This document shows positions 37,737 to 48,859 of a stretch of 64,000 bases of DNA, in pieces (positions within the stretch are counted from its first letter, which is position 1; each line of letters opens with the position of its first letter). This DNA comes from an uncultured Alphaproteobacteria bacterium (GTDB taxonomy: Bacteria; Pseudomonadota; Alphaproteobacteria; Puniceispirillales; Marisalimonadaceae). Under the pieces are notes generated by a model. The model did not search any database and was not told the DNA's origin. It worked only from the letters and a program-made list of their open reading frames with translations. The translations under genes and the position numbers were made by a program. The DNA is taken from NCBI GenBank assembly GCA_937142855.1, contig CAKZQZ010000090.1, positions 17,186 through 81,185 of the forward strand. Direction: 5' to 3'.

Positions 37737-39359
37737 TTATTTAGCTTTCTTAAATTTAGAAATATAAAAGTTTAACAATTGTTGAGGAATATATCCTAAA
37801 ATAAAAGTTGTCAAAACATACGTTAAAAGACCAAAAAACACTATAACACTTATCGATAATATTTCGTTAATTTGATAAATTAATAAAATATGAAAAAATA
37901 ATTTCATAATTGCCAACATTATAAGAGATACCATAAAAATTTTAAAAAAATAAACCACTAGTGAATTAAAACTCAAATGCCTGTTAAGTTGGTTATTACC
38001 TGACTTTAAAATCTTGCCACCTTTAATTAATAATAATAGATAAATTATCACACCAATCCAGGACGATATTGAAGTCGCAAGAGCTATACCAGCATGACGC
38101 CAATAATACATAAACAATATTGATAGAAACACATTAAGAGTTAATAAAATGATACCAACATATAATGGAGTTTTAGTGTTACCTTCAGCAAAAAATGCAG
38201 GTTGACATGATTTAAGTATAATAAAGGCAGGAATACCAAATGAGTAAGCAATTAAGGCATAAGATGTTTGAGTTGTTTCTAAGGAAGTAAACTCACCTCT
38301 TTCAAATAAAACTCTAATAAATAAGTCAGAGAAATTTATAAAAACTACAGCGGTTGGAATGGAAAAAAAAAGTCCAATTGTAAAAGACGTTATTAGGTCG
38401 TTTGAAAAACTCTTTTTGTCTTTACTTGCATTTGATTTTGACAAAGAGGTTAGCAAAACTGAACCTAAAGCTATACCAATTATGCCTAATGGTAACTGAG
38501 CAATTCTATCTGCAAAATAAAGAAAAGATATTGACCCGAACCCTAATAGACTTGCTAGGATGGTGTCCACCAATAAATTAATCTGTAAGATGCCACCTCC
38601 AAAGGCAGCAGGTAAAAATTTGTTCCAGGTTTTTTTTAAATAAAATTTAATTTCATTTTGGTCCTTTAGAATATCCTTTTTATTATTTATTTTTTCAACT
38701 TCCATAAAATTGAAGTTTTTAATAATTACTATCATAAAGACTAATTGGAAAAAACCAGCCAATACTGTTCCTATGGCAAGAGGGAGAGATTTAATTATCA
38801 AATCTTCACTGATAAAAAAACAACTTATTATTAGACAGGAATTTAAAATTATAGGTGTAAAGGATAAAGCCCAAAATTTACCAGAAACATTTGTTGCAAC
38901 TCCTAATAATGCAACAATTGAAACTAACGGCATAAAAAAAATTGTTATCCTAGTCATAACTATTATTTGATTCATAATGACATTATTATTTGAGAAACCT
39001 GGAGCTAAAAAATAAACCACAAAAGGCATAATAATTTGAAAAATGATTACAATGAAACAAAGTAATATTGCTAACCTAAAAATTAATGATCTAAGAAATT
39101 TATCTGCTAAAAGTTTACTTTTTTGTTCTTTTAATTTTGAGTAGATTGGTACAACAGCTGACGTTAACGCACCTTCTGCCGTTATACGTCGAAACAAATT
39201 TGGTAATTTAAATGCAATAAAAAATATATCTGAAAAAATTCCAGCTCCTAAAAAAGCAGCAATAAAAATATCTCTAATGAAACCAGATATACGACTCATG
39301 AATGTTAGTATTGCGGATTGTGCAAAACCTCTAATAAAAAAAGAATTTTTATCTTTCAT
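37737..39359 (-). CDS. murJ: Lipid II flippase MurJ
   Basis: MOP-superfamily transporter that flips lipid II across the inner membrane for peptidoglycan synthesis. 540 residues with about 14 hydrophobic segments. Family motifs: SRISGFIRDIFIAAFLGAG near the N-terminus, FKLPNLFRRITAEGALTSA, and DRIAQLPLGIIGIALGSVLL. 8 bp after the glnD stop. Confidence 0.95.
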   Translation of the reverse strand: MKDKNSFFIRGFAQSAILTFMSRISGFIRDIFIAAFLGAGIFSDIFFIAFKLPNLFRRITAEGALTSAVVPIYSKLKEQKSKLLADKFLRSLIFRLAILLCFIVIIFQIIMPFVVYFLAPGFSNNNVIMNQIIVMTRITIFFMPLVSIVALLGVATNVSGKFWALSFTPIILNSCLIISCFFISEDLIIKSLPLAIGTVLAGFFQLVFMIVIIKNFNFMEVEKINNKKDILKDQNEIKFYLKKTWNKFLPAAFGGGILQINLLVDTILASLLGFGSISFLYFADRIAQLPLGIIGIALGSVLLTSLSKSNASKDKKSFSNDLITSFTIGLFFSIPTAVVFINFSDLFIRVLFERGEFTSLETTQTSYALIAYSFGIPAFIILKSCQPAFFAEGNTKTPLYVGIILLTLNVFLSILFMYYWRHAGIALATSISSWIGVIIYLLLLIKGGKILKSGNNQLNRHLSFNSLVVYFFKIFMVSLIMLAIMKLFFHILLIYQINEILSISVIVFFGLLTYVLTTFILGYIPQQLLNFYISKFKKAK

Positions 39360-39367
39360 ACATTAAC

Positions 39368-42244
39368 TCAAGGTTTAATAGTTTGATTTGCTGGGTCCGA
39401 CTCTTCAAGAATATTAAAAATGCTATTTCTAACTTTTTCTATTGTTGTATTATCCTCTATTTTTAAACCAAACGCATTTTTTAAATAAAAAATATCAACA
39501 ACCCTATCTCCATAAGTTGAGACATTGGCAGTATTAATCTGACATCCTAAATTTGTTATAATTTTTGTTATTCTATATAACACTCCTGGAGCGTTTTTAC
39601 ATTTTACCTCTAAAATTGTATAATTATTACTTGTTTTATTATCAAAAATTACTCTAACTGGAGCCTTAATGGCTCTATATCGAGCGGGAGTTTCTTTCCA
39701 TTTGATATTTAATTCTTTTTCTACGTTTAGACCACCTTCTAAGCCTGTTGATATATTTTTAATTAATTTTTTTCTGATATAATCATCAGCTATTGGTTTC
39801 TTGTCTTTATTTTGCAAATAAAAAGTATCTAGCGCATACCCGTCAGATCTAGTAATTATTTTAGCGCTAACGACATCAAAACCAGAGGCGGCTACTAAAC
39901 CGGAAATTAGAGAAAATAAACCGTGATGATCTGGCGCAATAACTAAAAGTTCGGTGGCTTCAATTTTTGCTTCACCGAAGACGTGTACTTTAAACTTTAA
40001 ACCTTCGTTTTCCATTTTAGAATAAATTTGAAAATGATCTATAATCGTCGAAAGATTAAATATCTGCCAATAATTTGAATAATATTTCTTTGAATAATTA
40101 ATGAAATCTTTTTGTAAATATCCATTTTTCAAGAAGTATTTTTCAAGAGAGTTCTTTGTATCTAACGTACTTTGAATTGTTACCAAAGAAGATTTTTTCT
40201 TTTTAAGAAAATCTAATGACTTCAAAAATAGTTCTGAAATAAGAGAACCTTTCCAATCATTCCATATCTCAGGGCCAACACCTTTTATATCAGCGACAGT
40301 CAAAACTAATAATAGCTTTAGCCTTTCTACTGTCATTACATTATTAGAAAAATCTTCTATAATTTTAGGATCACCTAACTCATATCGAAAAGCTATCTTG
40401 CTCATTAGTAAATGATTTAACACTAACCACTCAACAGTTTTAGTTTCTTCTTTGTTAAGGCCTAACCTAGGACAAACTACAGAAGCTATTATTGCACCAT
40501 TTTCTGAGTGATCTCCTTTCTTACCTTTTGCTATGTCATGCAAAAACATAGCTACGAATAAACATCTATATGAGTTGATTTGTAAAATAACTTCACTGGC
40601 AAGAGGAGCAAAAGTTTTAAACTTTCCATTTTTTAAAGAGTGAAGGTTAGAAATTGTAAAAAGGGTATGCTCATCAACTGTAAAAGAGTGGTACATGTCA
40701 AACTGCATAAGACACACAATTTTCTGAAACTCTGGTATGAATTTACCTAGCACATTGGATTCATTCATAGCCCTTAACGTTCTAGACGGGTCTTTTTCAC
40801 TGGTTAAAATATCCAAAAATAATTTATTCGCTTGAAAATCATGTCGAACTTCACGATTTATTAAAGATGTTAAGCTGGCTACTTGTCTTATTGTTTTAGG
40901 GTGAATATCTATATTTTTGTTATGGGAAATATGAAATAACTTTAATATATTGATAGGATTTTCAGAAAAAATTTCTTTGTTTTTTGTAAACAAGCGTCCT
41001 ATAGATATAGAAAAAGGTTCTACATTTACCTTTTTTTTAAAACTCAAAAAATTTAATCGTAGGGGTTTATTAAATTCAGCTTCAATCTCAGCACAAAAAA
41101 TTCTTGTCAAGTTACCAACTGCTTTTGTCGCAAGAAAATACCTTTTCATAAACCTCTCGACATCTTTATGAGTTAGGGTGTTTTTGAAGTTCATAATACT
41201 AGCAATTTCAAGTTGAGCATCCATTGCCAGTCGATCATCTTCTCTTTTGGCTCTGAAATGAAGGTGGCACCTTACAGATAAAAGAAATCTTTGAGCCTCT
41301 GCAAATGCAAATGCTTCACGTTTTGACAAAACACCCATATTTATTAATTTAGAAATAGAGTCTATTTGATACACAAATTTAGATATCCAACCAAGTGTAT
41401 GAATGTCTCTTAAACCGCCTTTACCATCCTTTACGTTTGGCTCAACAACATATCTAGATCCTCCAAATTTATTATGTCTAAAGTCAGATTCTTCTAACTT
41501 TGCATGAACAAAATCTAGCGTCCTAGTACTATTGATTAAGCTTTTAAAGTTATCATTTAATGCGTCAAAAGCTTCTTGATTTCCAATTATTAACCTTTTT
41601 TCAAGTAAACTAGTAGAAATGGTCAAATCCTCACTACTTTTTTGAATACAGTCTTGAATTGATCTGGTAGAATGACCGACTGTAAACCCTAAGTCCCATA
41701 GAAAATAGAGTATTGATTGAACAACATTTTCTATTTTTTGATTATCACTTTTATTTAAAAAATCTGGTAATAAGAACAATAAGTCTAGATCCGAATATGG
41801 TGCCAACTCCCCACGACCATACCCACCAACAGCAACCATCGAAAACCTATAACTGTCGTCATTGAAAATAGATAAGTAAATATTTTTAAATATGACTTTT
41901 AATAGACTATCTATTAAAATTACATTTTGACCAACGCACAAAGAACCATCAGAGGTTTTTAAAAAATTTTCCCTTATTAATTCTTTTTTATTATCAAAGT
42001 CTTTTTTTAGTTTTTTAAAAAGTTTTTCTTTAAACAGTTTTTTATCAACTTCATTTAATAAAAAATCTTGAATTTCATATAGTTTTTGAGAATTTTTTTT
42101 TGCATAAATTATTGGCTCTATACTTTGAAACCATAAAGAGTTTTGATTAAGATTTTTGTCTGCTAAAAAATTACTCGGAATTATTTTTTCAAATTTTTTT
42201 TTATGAAAAAGAGTAAAAGTATTTTTGAAAGTAATTTTAGTCAT
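39368..42244 (-). CDS. glnD: PII uridylyltransferase / uridylyl-removing enzyme GlnD
   Basis: Nitrogen sensor that adds UMP to PII under nitrogen limitation and removes it when glutamine is high. 958 residues, full length. Nucleotidyltransferase motif GGYGRGELAPYSDLD (140-154), HD hydrolase domain (FLHDIAKGKKGDHSENGA), and two C-terminal ACT domains (LFSLISGLVAASGFDV; APGVLYRITKIITNLGCQI). The ATG overlaps the mutS end by 8 bp. Its retention suggests this organism keeps classical PII-based nitrogen control; no PII gene is in the window. Confidence 0.95.
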   Translation of the reverse strand: MTKITFKNTFTLFHKKKFEKIIPSNFLADKNLNQNSLWFQSIEPIIYAKKNSQKLYEIQDFLLNEVDKKLFKEKLFKKLKKDFDNKKELIRENFLKTSDGSLCVGQNVILIDSLLKVIFKNIYLSIFNDDSYRFSMVAVGGYGRGELAPYSDLDLLFLLPDFLNKSDNQKIENVVQSILYFLWDLGFTVGHSTRSIQDCIQKSSEDLTISTSLLEKRLIIGNQEAFDALNDNFKSLINSTRTLDFVHAKLEESDFRHNKFGGSRYVVEPNVKDGKGGLRDIHTLGWISKFVYQIDSISKLINMGVLSKREAFAFAEAQRFLLSVRCHLHFRAKREDDRLAMDAQLEIASIMNFKNTLTHKDVERFMKRYFLATKAVGNLTRIFCAEIEAEFNKPLRLNFLSFKKKVNVEPFSISIGRLFTKNKEIFSENPINILKLFHISHNKNIDIHPKTIRQVASLTSLINREVRHDFQANKLFLDILTSEKDPSRTLRAMNESNVLGKFIPEFQKIVCLMQFDMYHSFTVDEHTLFTISNLHSLKNGKFKTFAPLASEVILQINSYRCLFVAMFLHDIAKGKKGDHSENGAIIASVVCPRLGLNKEETKTVEWLVLNHLLMSKIAFRYELGDPKIIEDFSNNVMTVERLKLLLVLTVADIKGVGPEIWNDWKGSLISELFLKSLDFLKKKKSSLVTIQSTLDTKNSLEKYFLKNGYLQKDFINYSKKYYSNYWQIFNLSTIIDHFQIYSKMENEGLKFKVHVFGEAKIEATELLVIAPDHHGLFSLISGLVAASGFDVVSAKIITRSDGYALDTFYLQNKDKKPIADDYIRKKLIKNISTGLEGGLNVEKELNIKWKETPARYRAIKAPVRVIFDNKTSNNYTILEVKCKNAPGVLYRITKIITNLGCQINTANVSTYGDRVVDIFYLKNAFGLKIEDNTTIEKVRNSIFNILEESDPANQTIKP

Positions 42245-44861
42245 TAGAGTTTCTTAATAATTTAAGTTTGTTTAAAATATTTAATGAATCAAGTGGGCTC
42301 ATATTATTAATATCAATCTTATCAAATTCTTCAAAAAATTTTTCAGATACTTTAATTTCTGAACTTTGTGTTTTATCAATTTTTTTTAAATTTTTATTTT
42401 TCTTATCATTTTCAAGATGATTCAAAATCTGTGAGGCTTTTTTAGTGACGGAAAAAGGTAGTCCGGCTAATTTTGCGACATGTATACCGTATGATTTATC
42501 TGCTTCTCCATCTAAAATTTTGTGCATAAAGATAATTGAGTTATTCCATTCCTTAATTGACATTTTGTGACATGATATGTTGTTTAGGCTTTCTTTAAGT
42601 TCTGTCAATTCATGGTAATGAGTAGCAAAAAGTGTTCTTGGTTTTATGACATTATGTAGATGTTCTAACACTGACCAAGCTATGGCCAAGCCATCAAAGG
42701 TAGCTGTTCCCCTTCCTATTTCATCAAGAATAACCAAAGACCTGTCAGTGGAGGTGTTTAAAATTAGAGAAGTCTCAATCATTTCAATCATAAAGGTAGA
42801 TTGACCTTTTGCTAAATCATCAGAGGCGCCAACACGCGAAAATATTTTATCAACAAGACCTATATTTGCTTTTTGGGCTGGAACAAATAACCCAGCTTGG
42901 GCCATAATTACAATCAAAGCGTTTTGCCTCAAATAAGTTGATTTTCCTGCCATGTTGGGACCCGTAATAAGCCATATTATTTCTTCCTTATTTAAAGAAC
43001 AATTATTTGAGACAAAAGAATTTTTATGAAATCTCATGTTTTGTTCAACAACAGGATGTCTGCCTTCATATATTTCTAAAACTTTTTCTTTTGACATTTT
43101 CGGACATGTATAATTTCTATCGCTGACCTGATTACTAACCATAATAGCGATATCTAACTCTGAGATTGAGTGTGCTATACTTAATATACTTTGTCCTTTA
43201 TGAATTATTTCATTGATGAATTTATTAAAAATTTCATTCTCTATTTTAATAGCCTCATCAAATGAGTTTAATATTTTTGTTTCTAAATCATTTAGTTCAA
43301 TGGTGGTAAATCTTGATGTTTGAGCAGTCGTTTGTCTGTGGATAAACATATCTACATTTCTTATAGATTGATCATGAATAGCCCTCACTTCGATGTGGTA
43401 ACCTAACATTCTGTTATGCTTAATTTTTAATGAGTTAATATTTGTTAGTTCGGAATATTTTTTTTGAAGTTTTGATATTTGTTCAATTTCACTACTTCTA
43501 AGCATTCTTAAATAATCAAGCTCAGCATCAAAGCCGTCTCTAATGAAGCCTCCTTCTTTTGAAGACAAAGGAAGCTCTTGTTTTAGTGAATTTTTAATTT
43601 TTAAGAATAAACTATAATCTATGTTAATATTAGAAATAATTAAGTTTAAAAGGGATGGTTTTGTTTCAGAACATTCTCCGGATGTTAAGGTTTTTAAAAT
43701 ATTTTCAACATTCAGGAGACCTTCTGAAAGTGACAAAAGATCTTTTGGGGTACCTCTTAACAAAGATATTCTTGATAAAGATCTCTCAAAATCTGGTATG
43801 TTTTTGAGAAAGATTTGATAGTCAGCAATTTTACTACTTGATATTAAAAACCAATTTATTAAATCATGTCTATCTTTTATATGATTTATTTGAAAAAAAG
43901 GCTCTATTAACCTTTGTTTTAATAAACGAGAACCACCAGCTGTTTTCGTCTCGTCAATACAGGATATTAAGCTGCCTTCAGTTTCTCCTGACAGGTTTGT
44001 TAGGATTTCAAGAGATTTTTGAGTAAAGTAATCAATCTCTAAATTCTCGCTATCTGTTTCAGATTGAATTAAAGAAAGCAATGGAATTTTTCCACACTGC
44101 GTTAACTTTAGATATGATAACAAAACTCCTGCCGCTATAATTTCACCTTCATTAAACGTTCCCAAACCTTCAATAGAATGAATTTCATAATATTTACATA
44201 TTTGTTCTAGTGAAGATTTAAAATGAAACAAACTAGGCGACTGCTTTTTTAAAAGATGATGCCACTCTTCTGCGATTATATTAAATTCTATATCGTCAGA
44301 AACTAAAATTTCTGAGAAATTCATTCTCAATAAAAAGTTTGTCAGGACTTGCTTTTGATTAGAGAGATTTTTCTGTTTTGATAGTTGTCTTGATTTAAAG
44401 CATCCTGTAGAAATATCAACCCAAGCTATACAAATTGAATCTTTTAAAATTGATATTGCACCTAAAAAATTATTCTTTGTTCTCTCTAACAAAATATCTT
44501 CTGTTAGAGTGCCAGGAGAAATTATTCTAACCACCTCTCTTTTAAGGGGACCTTTCTTGAGTTTTGACTTAGCTTCCTCTACTGTCTCAGTTTGTTCACA
44601 AACAGCTACATTAAAGCCTTTTTTGATTAATTTTGGTAAATAATTATCAGCTGAATGGAAAGGCACACCACACATTGGAATATCTTTGCCATTTGACTTC
44701 CCACGTTTTGTTAGCGCAATATCTAGAGCCTTTGAAGCAACAACCGCGTCTTCAAAGAATAACTCATAAAAATCACCCATTCTGTAAAATAATAAAGCGT
44801 CTCTATGTTGATTTTTAATCGCTAAATATTGTTCCATCATTGGAGTATTTACGCTTTTCAA
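42237..44861 (-). CDS. mutS: DNA mismatch repair protein MutS
   Basis: Recognises mismatches and starts repair with MutL. 874 residues. Mismatch-reading motif GDFYELF (Phe31, Glu33), Walker A GPNMAGKST (634-642), and Walker B SLVILDEIGRGTATFDG. The open frame begins at TTG 44861 with AAAGGA about 12 bp upstream; an ATG pair lies seven codons later at the conserved TPMMEQYL, so the true start is either. Divergent from maeB across 128 bp. Confidence 0.96.
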   Translation of the reverse strand: MKSVNTPMMEQYLAIKNQHRDALLFYRMGDFYELFFEDAVVASKALDIALTKRGKSNGKDIPMCGVPFHSADNYLPKLIKKGFNVAVCEQTETVEEAKSKLKKGPLKREVVRIISPGTLTEDILLERTKNNFLGAISILKDSICIAWVDISTGCFKSRQLSKQKNLSNQKQVLTNFLLRMNFSEILVSDDIEFNIIAEEWHHLLKKQSPSLFHFKSSLEQICKYYEIHSIEGLGTFNEGEIIAAGVLLSYLKLTQCGKIPLLSLIQSETDSENLEIDYFTQKSLEILTNLSGETEGSLISCIDETKTAGGSRLLKQRLIEPFFQINHIKDRHDLINWFLISSSKIADYQIFLKNIPDFERSLSRISLLRGTPKDLLSLSEGLLNVENILKTLTSGECSETKPSLLNLIISNINIDYSLFLKIKNSLKQELPLSSKEGGFIRDGFDAELDYLRMLRSSEIEQISKLQKKYSELTNINSLKIKHNRMLGYHIEVRAIHDQSIRNVDMFIHRQTTAQTSRFTTIELNDLETKILNSFDEAIKIENEIFNKFINEIIHKGQSILSIAHSISELDIAIMVSNQVSDRNYTCPKMSKEKVLEIYEGRHPVVEQNMRFHKNSFVSNNCSLNKEEIIWLITGPNMAGKSTYLRQNALIVIMAQAGLFVPAQKANIGLVDKIFSRVGASDDLAKGQSTFMIEMIETSLILNTSTDRSLVILDEIGRGTATFDGLAIAWSVLEHLHNVIKPRTLFATHYHELTELKESLNNISCHKMSIKEWNNSIIFMHKILDGEADKSYGIHVAKLAGLPFSVTKKASQILNHLENDKKNKNLKKIDKTQSSEIKVSEKFFEEFDKIDINNMSPLDSLNILNKLKLLRNSND

Positions 44862-44989
44862 AATAAACTGGTTTCCTTTTAAAGTTAAATGTTCTAATTA
44901 AAATTGTTATTAAATAAAATTTAGTTAAGATATTTTTAGCAAATTCATTTAAAATATAAATGGGATTATATTAAGTTTTAGAGGATAAA

Positions 44990-47278
44990 ATGTCTACTAA
45001 CAAAAAAGAGAATACTGCCCAATCTAATTTAGAAAAAGAAGCTTTAGAATATCATAAAAAGGGACGCCCTGGGAAACTGGAGATCACACCGACAACACCT
45101 TTAATAGGATCGCATGATTTATCATTGGCTTATTCTCCTGGGGTGGCAACTCCTTGTCTTGAAATTGAAAAAAGTCCTGACACAATTTATGATTATACCT
45201 CAAAAGGCAATCTAGTAGCTGTTATTTCAAATGGTACAGCTGTCTTAGGTTTAGGAAATATTGGCGCAGCGGCATCTAAACCTGTTATGGAAGGTAAAGC
45301 TGTATTATTTAAAAAATTTGCAGATGTAGACGGAATTGATTTAGAGATAAATACAGAGGATACTGATAAATTTGTTGAAGCTGTTTCTTTACTCGAGCCT
45401 ACTTTTGGAGGAGTAAATCTTGAGGACATTAAAGCACCAGATTGTTTTATAATAGAACAGAAGTTAAGAGAAATCATGAAGGTTCCGGTTTTTCATGATG
45501 ATCAACATGGAACAGCAATTGTTACTGCTGCTGGTGTAATCAATGCACTTCACCTTACAAATAGGAATATAAAAGACACGACATTTGTATGTAATGGAGC
45601 GGGAGCGGCTTCAATTGCCTGTGTAGAGCTTTTGAAAGCAATGGGTGCTCAAAGTCAAAATGTTATTTTAGTTGATAGAGAAGGTGTAATATTTACTGGT
45701 CGACAAACTAATATGAATCAGTGGAAATCAGGACATACAACTGATACAAAATCGAGAACATTAGAAGAAGCCCTTAAAGGCGCAGATGTATTCTTAGGTC
45801 TTTCCGTACCAGGGTCTGTCACCAAAAAAATGGTAAAGAATATGGCTGATAAACCTATAATATTTGCTATGGCAAATCCTATACCAGAAATTATGCCTGA
45901 AGAAATTAAAAGTGTTAGATCAGATGCTATCATCGCCACAGGGCGGTCTGATTATCCCAATCAGGTCAATAATGTTCTTGGGTTCCCTTATATTTTTAGA
46001 GGCGCCCTTGATGTTCGAGCAACTACAATTAATGAAGAAATGAAGATTGCTGCTGCAAAAGCCATAGCATCATTAGCCAGAGAGGATGTGCCAGATGAAG
46101 TAAATGCTGCTTATCACGGAGTACAATTACATTATGGTAACGACTACATAATACCAGCTCCATTTGACCCAAGGCTTATATCTTTTGTTTCATCAGCAGT
46201 TGCGAAAGCTGCTATGGATAGTGGTGTTGCCAAAAAACCAATTAAAAATATTGATATATACAAAAGAGAGTTAGAGGGTAGAACCAACCCAATTGCATCT
46301 ATATTAGAACCTATTAAATCCAGAATTAAAAATAAAAAACAAAGAGTTGTATTTGCAGAGGGAGAAGAAGAAAAAACCATCAGAGCTGCATTATCATTTT
46401 ACAATTCAGGATTTGGGATACCTATCCTCATTGGAAGAGAAAACATAGTTAAAGAAACTATGAAAAAAGTAAATTTAGAAGGTTTGAGCGAGCTTATTAT
46501 TCATAATTCTAGATTGAGCAAAAATAATAAAAAATATACAGATAATCTATACAAACTTCTTCACAGACAAGGTCATTTAAGAAGAGACTGTCAAAGATTG
46601 ATAAATCAAGATAGAAATGTATTTGCTGCATCTATGGTATCTTGTGGTGATGCAGATGCAATGATTACTGGTGTTACCAGACCATTTGGTAGATGTTTTA
46701 ATGATATTACAAAAGTAATTTCTTCTTCTAAAGACCAAGGTTTTTTATCAATGTCAATGATGGTTTCTAAAGAAAGAACCGTATTCATTGGAGACGTAAA
46801 CATTCATGACACACCAAATGCTGAACAATTAGCTAATATTGCAACAGGAGTAGCTAACACTGTAAAAAACCTTGGTTATACGCCCCGTGTGGCTTTACTT
46901 TCATTTTCGAATTTTGGAAGTCTTTCAAGGCCTAGCTCCGAAAACTTGAAACAAGCTGTAAAAATTTTAGATGCAAGAAAGGTGGATTTTGAGTTTGATG
47001 GAGAGATGACCCCTGAGGTTGCTCTAGATTATGATCTTATAAAAGAGAATTATCCCTTCTGTAGACTTTCTGGCCCTGCCAATGTCTTAATTATGCCTAG
47101 TCTTTTAGCAGCTAATATTTCATTTAAATTACTACAGAAAATTGGAAATGGTTCTGTTTTAGGGCCATTGATGATTGGTGGTGAAAAGCCTTTTCAAATA
47201 GTTCAAATGGGATCTTCAGTATCTGATATAGTTAACTCTGCATCTATCTCAGCATATAATGCGTTATATACAAAATAA
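44990..47278 (+). CDS. maeB: NADP-dependent malic enzyme with a phosphotransacetylase-like domain (MaeB)
   Basis: Decarboxylates malate to pyruvate with NADP reduction. 762 residues, the hybrid ME-PTA form: malic enzyme domain to about residue 425 ([41 protein letters not shown], and the nucleotide site [15 protein letters not shown]), then a phosphate acetyltransferase-like domain ([18 protein letters not shown] to the end), which in relatives is regulatory. ATG 44990 after AGAGG. Monocistronic; it converges on the PfkB gene with 4 bp between. Confidence 0.94.
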   Translation: MSTNKKENTAQSNLEKEALEYHKKGRPGKLEITPTTPLIGSHDLSLAYSPGVATPCLEIEKSPDTIYDYTSKGNLVAVISNGTAVLGLGNIGAAASKPVMEGKAVLFKKFADVDGIDLEINTEDTDKFVEAVSLLEPTFGGVNLEDIKAPDCFIIEQKLREIMKVPVFHDDQHGTAIVTAAGVINALHLTNRNIKDTTFVCNGAGAASIACVELLKAMGAQSQNVILVDREGVIFTGRQTNMNQWKSGHTTDTKSRTLEEALKGADVFLGLSVPGSVTKKMVKNMADKPIIFAMANPIPEIMPEEIKSVRSDAIIATGRSDYPNQVNNVLGFPYIFRGALDVRATTINEEMKIAAAKAIASLAREDVPDEVNAAYHGVQLHYGNDYIIPAPFDPRLISFVSSAVAKAAMDSGVAKKPIKNIDIYKRELEGRTNPIASILEPIKSRIKNKKQRVVFAEGEEEKTIRAALSFYNSGFGIPILIGRENIVKETMKKVNLEGLSELIIHNSRLSKNNKKYTDNLYKLLHRQGHLRRDCQRLINQDRNVFAASMVSCGDADAMITGVTRPFGRCFNDITKVISSSKDQGFLSMSMMVSKERTVFIGDVNIHDTPNAEQLANIATGVANTVKNLGYTPRVALLSFSNFGSLSRPSSENLKQAVKILDARKVDFEFDGEMTPEVALDYDLIKENYPFCRLSGPANVLIMPSLLAANISFKLLQKIGNGSVLGPLMIGGEKPFQIVQMGSSVSDIVNSASISAYNALYTK

Positions 47279-47282
47279 GTTC

Positions 47283-48260
47283 CTATTTAAGAATTTTCTT
47301 AAGGGATATTTTCGGCCTAGCTCCATAATGTGTAATAATTTCAGCAGCAGCTTTGCTTCCAATATCGCCACATTCTTTAATCGACTTATTATTTGCTAAA
47401 CCATACAAAAAGCCGGACGCATATAAGTCACCTGCGCCTGTAGTGTCTACTAGTTTTGTTACTGTAATTGGATCAATAGAAAAGGAATTATAACCTTTAA
47501 AAACAATAGAACCTTTTGAGCCTAACGTAATAGCTCCTGTTTCAACATCTTTTAAAATTTCACTTAAACTTCCTTCCAGGTCATTTTGATAAAGGCTCTT
47601 AATTTCAGACTCGTTAGCAAAAATAATGTCAACATATTGCTCAATAAGGTTATTAAAATCTTGTCTATGTCTATCTACACAAAATTGATCTGATAAGCTT
47701 AAAGCAATCTTGCAGTTGTTAGCTCTAGCTAATTTACAACAATCGTAAATCGCTTTTTTGGCCTCAGTTTGATCGAACAAATAACCTTCAATATAAATAT
47801 AATTACTCTTTAAAATTAGAGTTTCATTAATAGAATTAACATTAAAGTTTACACTAGCACCAAGAAAAGTGCTCATGCTTCTTTCAGCATCAGGCGTCAC
47901 TAAAATTATGCTTTTCGAAGTCTGATCTTTTGAAGAAGTTTCCTTCTTTTCGAAAAAGACACCAGATTTGTTAATGTTTCTAGCAAACAAGTCTCCATAC
48001 TCATCATTACCAACCTGTCCAATAAAGTATGAGTTGCCTCCAAAGGAGCTGTAACCAACAGCTGTATTTGCTGCACTGCCACCAGAAATTACAGTTGGGT
48101 TTTTTATCTTCTCTAAAAACTTTTCAACCATCTTCTCATCAATGAGTTGCATAGAACCTTTTTGAACATTTAAATCATTTAAAAATTCATCTGAAGTTTG
48201 CCAAAGAATATCAACAATAGCGTTGCCGATGAATGTAATATTATTTTTTATATCGTTCAT
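47283..48260 (-). CDS. PfkB-family carbohydrate kinase (adenosine kinase-like)
   Basis: 325 residues of the ribokinase fold. The opening FIGNAIVDILWQTSDEFL, the glycine-rich SGGSAANTAVGYSSFGG, and the C-terminal DTTGAGDLYASGFLYG with the catalytic Asp match PfkB signatures 1 and 2. Close relatives in alphaproteobacteria are called adenosine kinases, but substrate choice (adenosine, ribose, fructose) is not settled. ATG 48260 with GAGGAAAAA directly upstream; divergent from the small lipoprotein gene over 61 bp. Confidence 0.87.
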   Translation of the reverse strand: MNDIKNNITFIGNAIVDILWQTSDEFLNDLNVQKGSMQLIDEKMVEKFLEKIKNPTVISGGSAANTAVGYSSFGGNSYFIGQVGNDEYGDLFARNINKSGVFFEKKETSSKDQTSKSIILVTPDAERSMSTFLGASVNFNVNSINETLILKSNYIYIEGYLFDQTEAKKAIYDCCKLARANNCKIALSLSDQFCVDRHRQDFNNLIEQYVDIIFANESEIKSLYQNDLEGSLSEILKDVETGAITLGSKGSIVFKGYNSFSIDPITVTKLVDTTGAGDLYASGFLYGLANNKSIKECGDIGSKAAAEIITHYGARPKISLKKILK

Positions 48261-48307
48261 TTTTTCCTCAAAAAATACTTTTAAATAGACTTAATAAAAA
48301 TAATATT

Positions 48308-48329
48308 TATGAATATCACTTATGAATAT
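48308..48329 (+). repeat. Duplicated start region TATGAATAT ahead of the lipoprotein gene
   Basis: TATGAATAT occurs at 48308-48316 and 48321-48329. The second copy holds the lipoprotein ATG (48322). The first ATG (48309) is in another frame and opens a nine-codon reading frame ending at 48338. No Shine-Dalgarno sequence is visible before either. Confidence 0.35.
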
Positions 48330-48858
48330 TATTACTAATAAAATTATCTTTATTTTTTTAACATTTTTGTTTTTTAGCTCATGTAACACGATAGAAAATA
48401 AAGAAAAAATTTTTAAAGCAGGAAGCTTATCAAATGATTCACTTAAGCTTCAACAAAATAGTGCGTTAAATGAATCAGAACAAAAAATTAAAAATGAAAA
48501 GAGACTAACCTCTCCAGAGATGGCTCCAATAAAGACACCTGTAGAAAAACCAAAAGTAAAAACTTTAATATTAAATAAAAAAATTAAGCTTCCAAAAAGA
48601 AACAGGTTTAATTTTAATTCAATCAAAAATTTTTCTGAAACTGATCTTATAAAAAAGATCGGAAAAAGTAGTTTTATCAAACAAGAAGGAAAGCTAAAAA
48701 ACTATCAATATTATTTTACCAAATGTTTTTTAGATGTTTTCCTTATAAACAAAAATAATAATTTCTACGTTAACCTAGTTAAAGCTAGACCCACTAAATT
48801 AAATGGAAAATTAAACATTAATGATTGTTTAGAGGAGATTGAAAAAAAGTTGAATTAA
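48322..48858 (+). CDS. Small uncharacterised lipoprotein
   Basis: 178 residues. A lipoprotein signal FIFLTFLFFSSC ends in a lipobox cysteine near residue 21. A low-complexity Lys/Ser/Pro-rich stretch follows, then a compact C-terminal domain (about 105-178): ETDLIKKIGKSSFIKQEGKLKNYQYY, KCFLDVFLI, and NDCLEEI with a second cysteine. The pattern of 'IG-x-P/S, E-G, W/YQY, C-x-LD-FL' resembles a family of unnamed alphaproteobacterial lipoproteins; the two late cysteines may form a disulfide. Function unknown. It ends 1 bp before the convergent dapB stop. Confidence 0.75.
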   Translation: MNIITNKIIFIFLTFLFFSSCNTIENKEKIFKAGSLSNDSLKLQQNSALNESEQKIKNEKRLTSPEMAPIKTPVEKPKVKTLILNKKIKLPKRNRFNFNSIKNFSETDLIKKIGKSSFIKQEGKLKNYQYYFTKCFLDVFLINKNNNFYVNLVKARPTKLNGKLNINDCLEEIEKKLN

Positions 48859-48859
48859 C

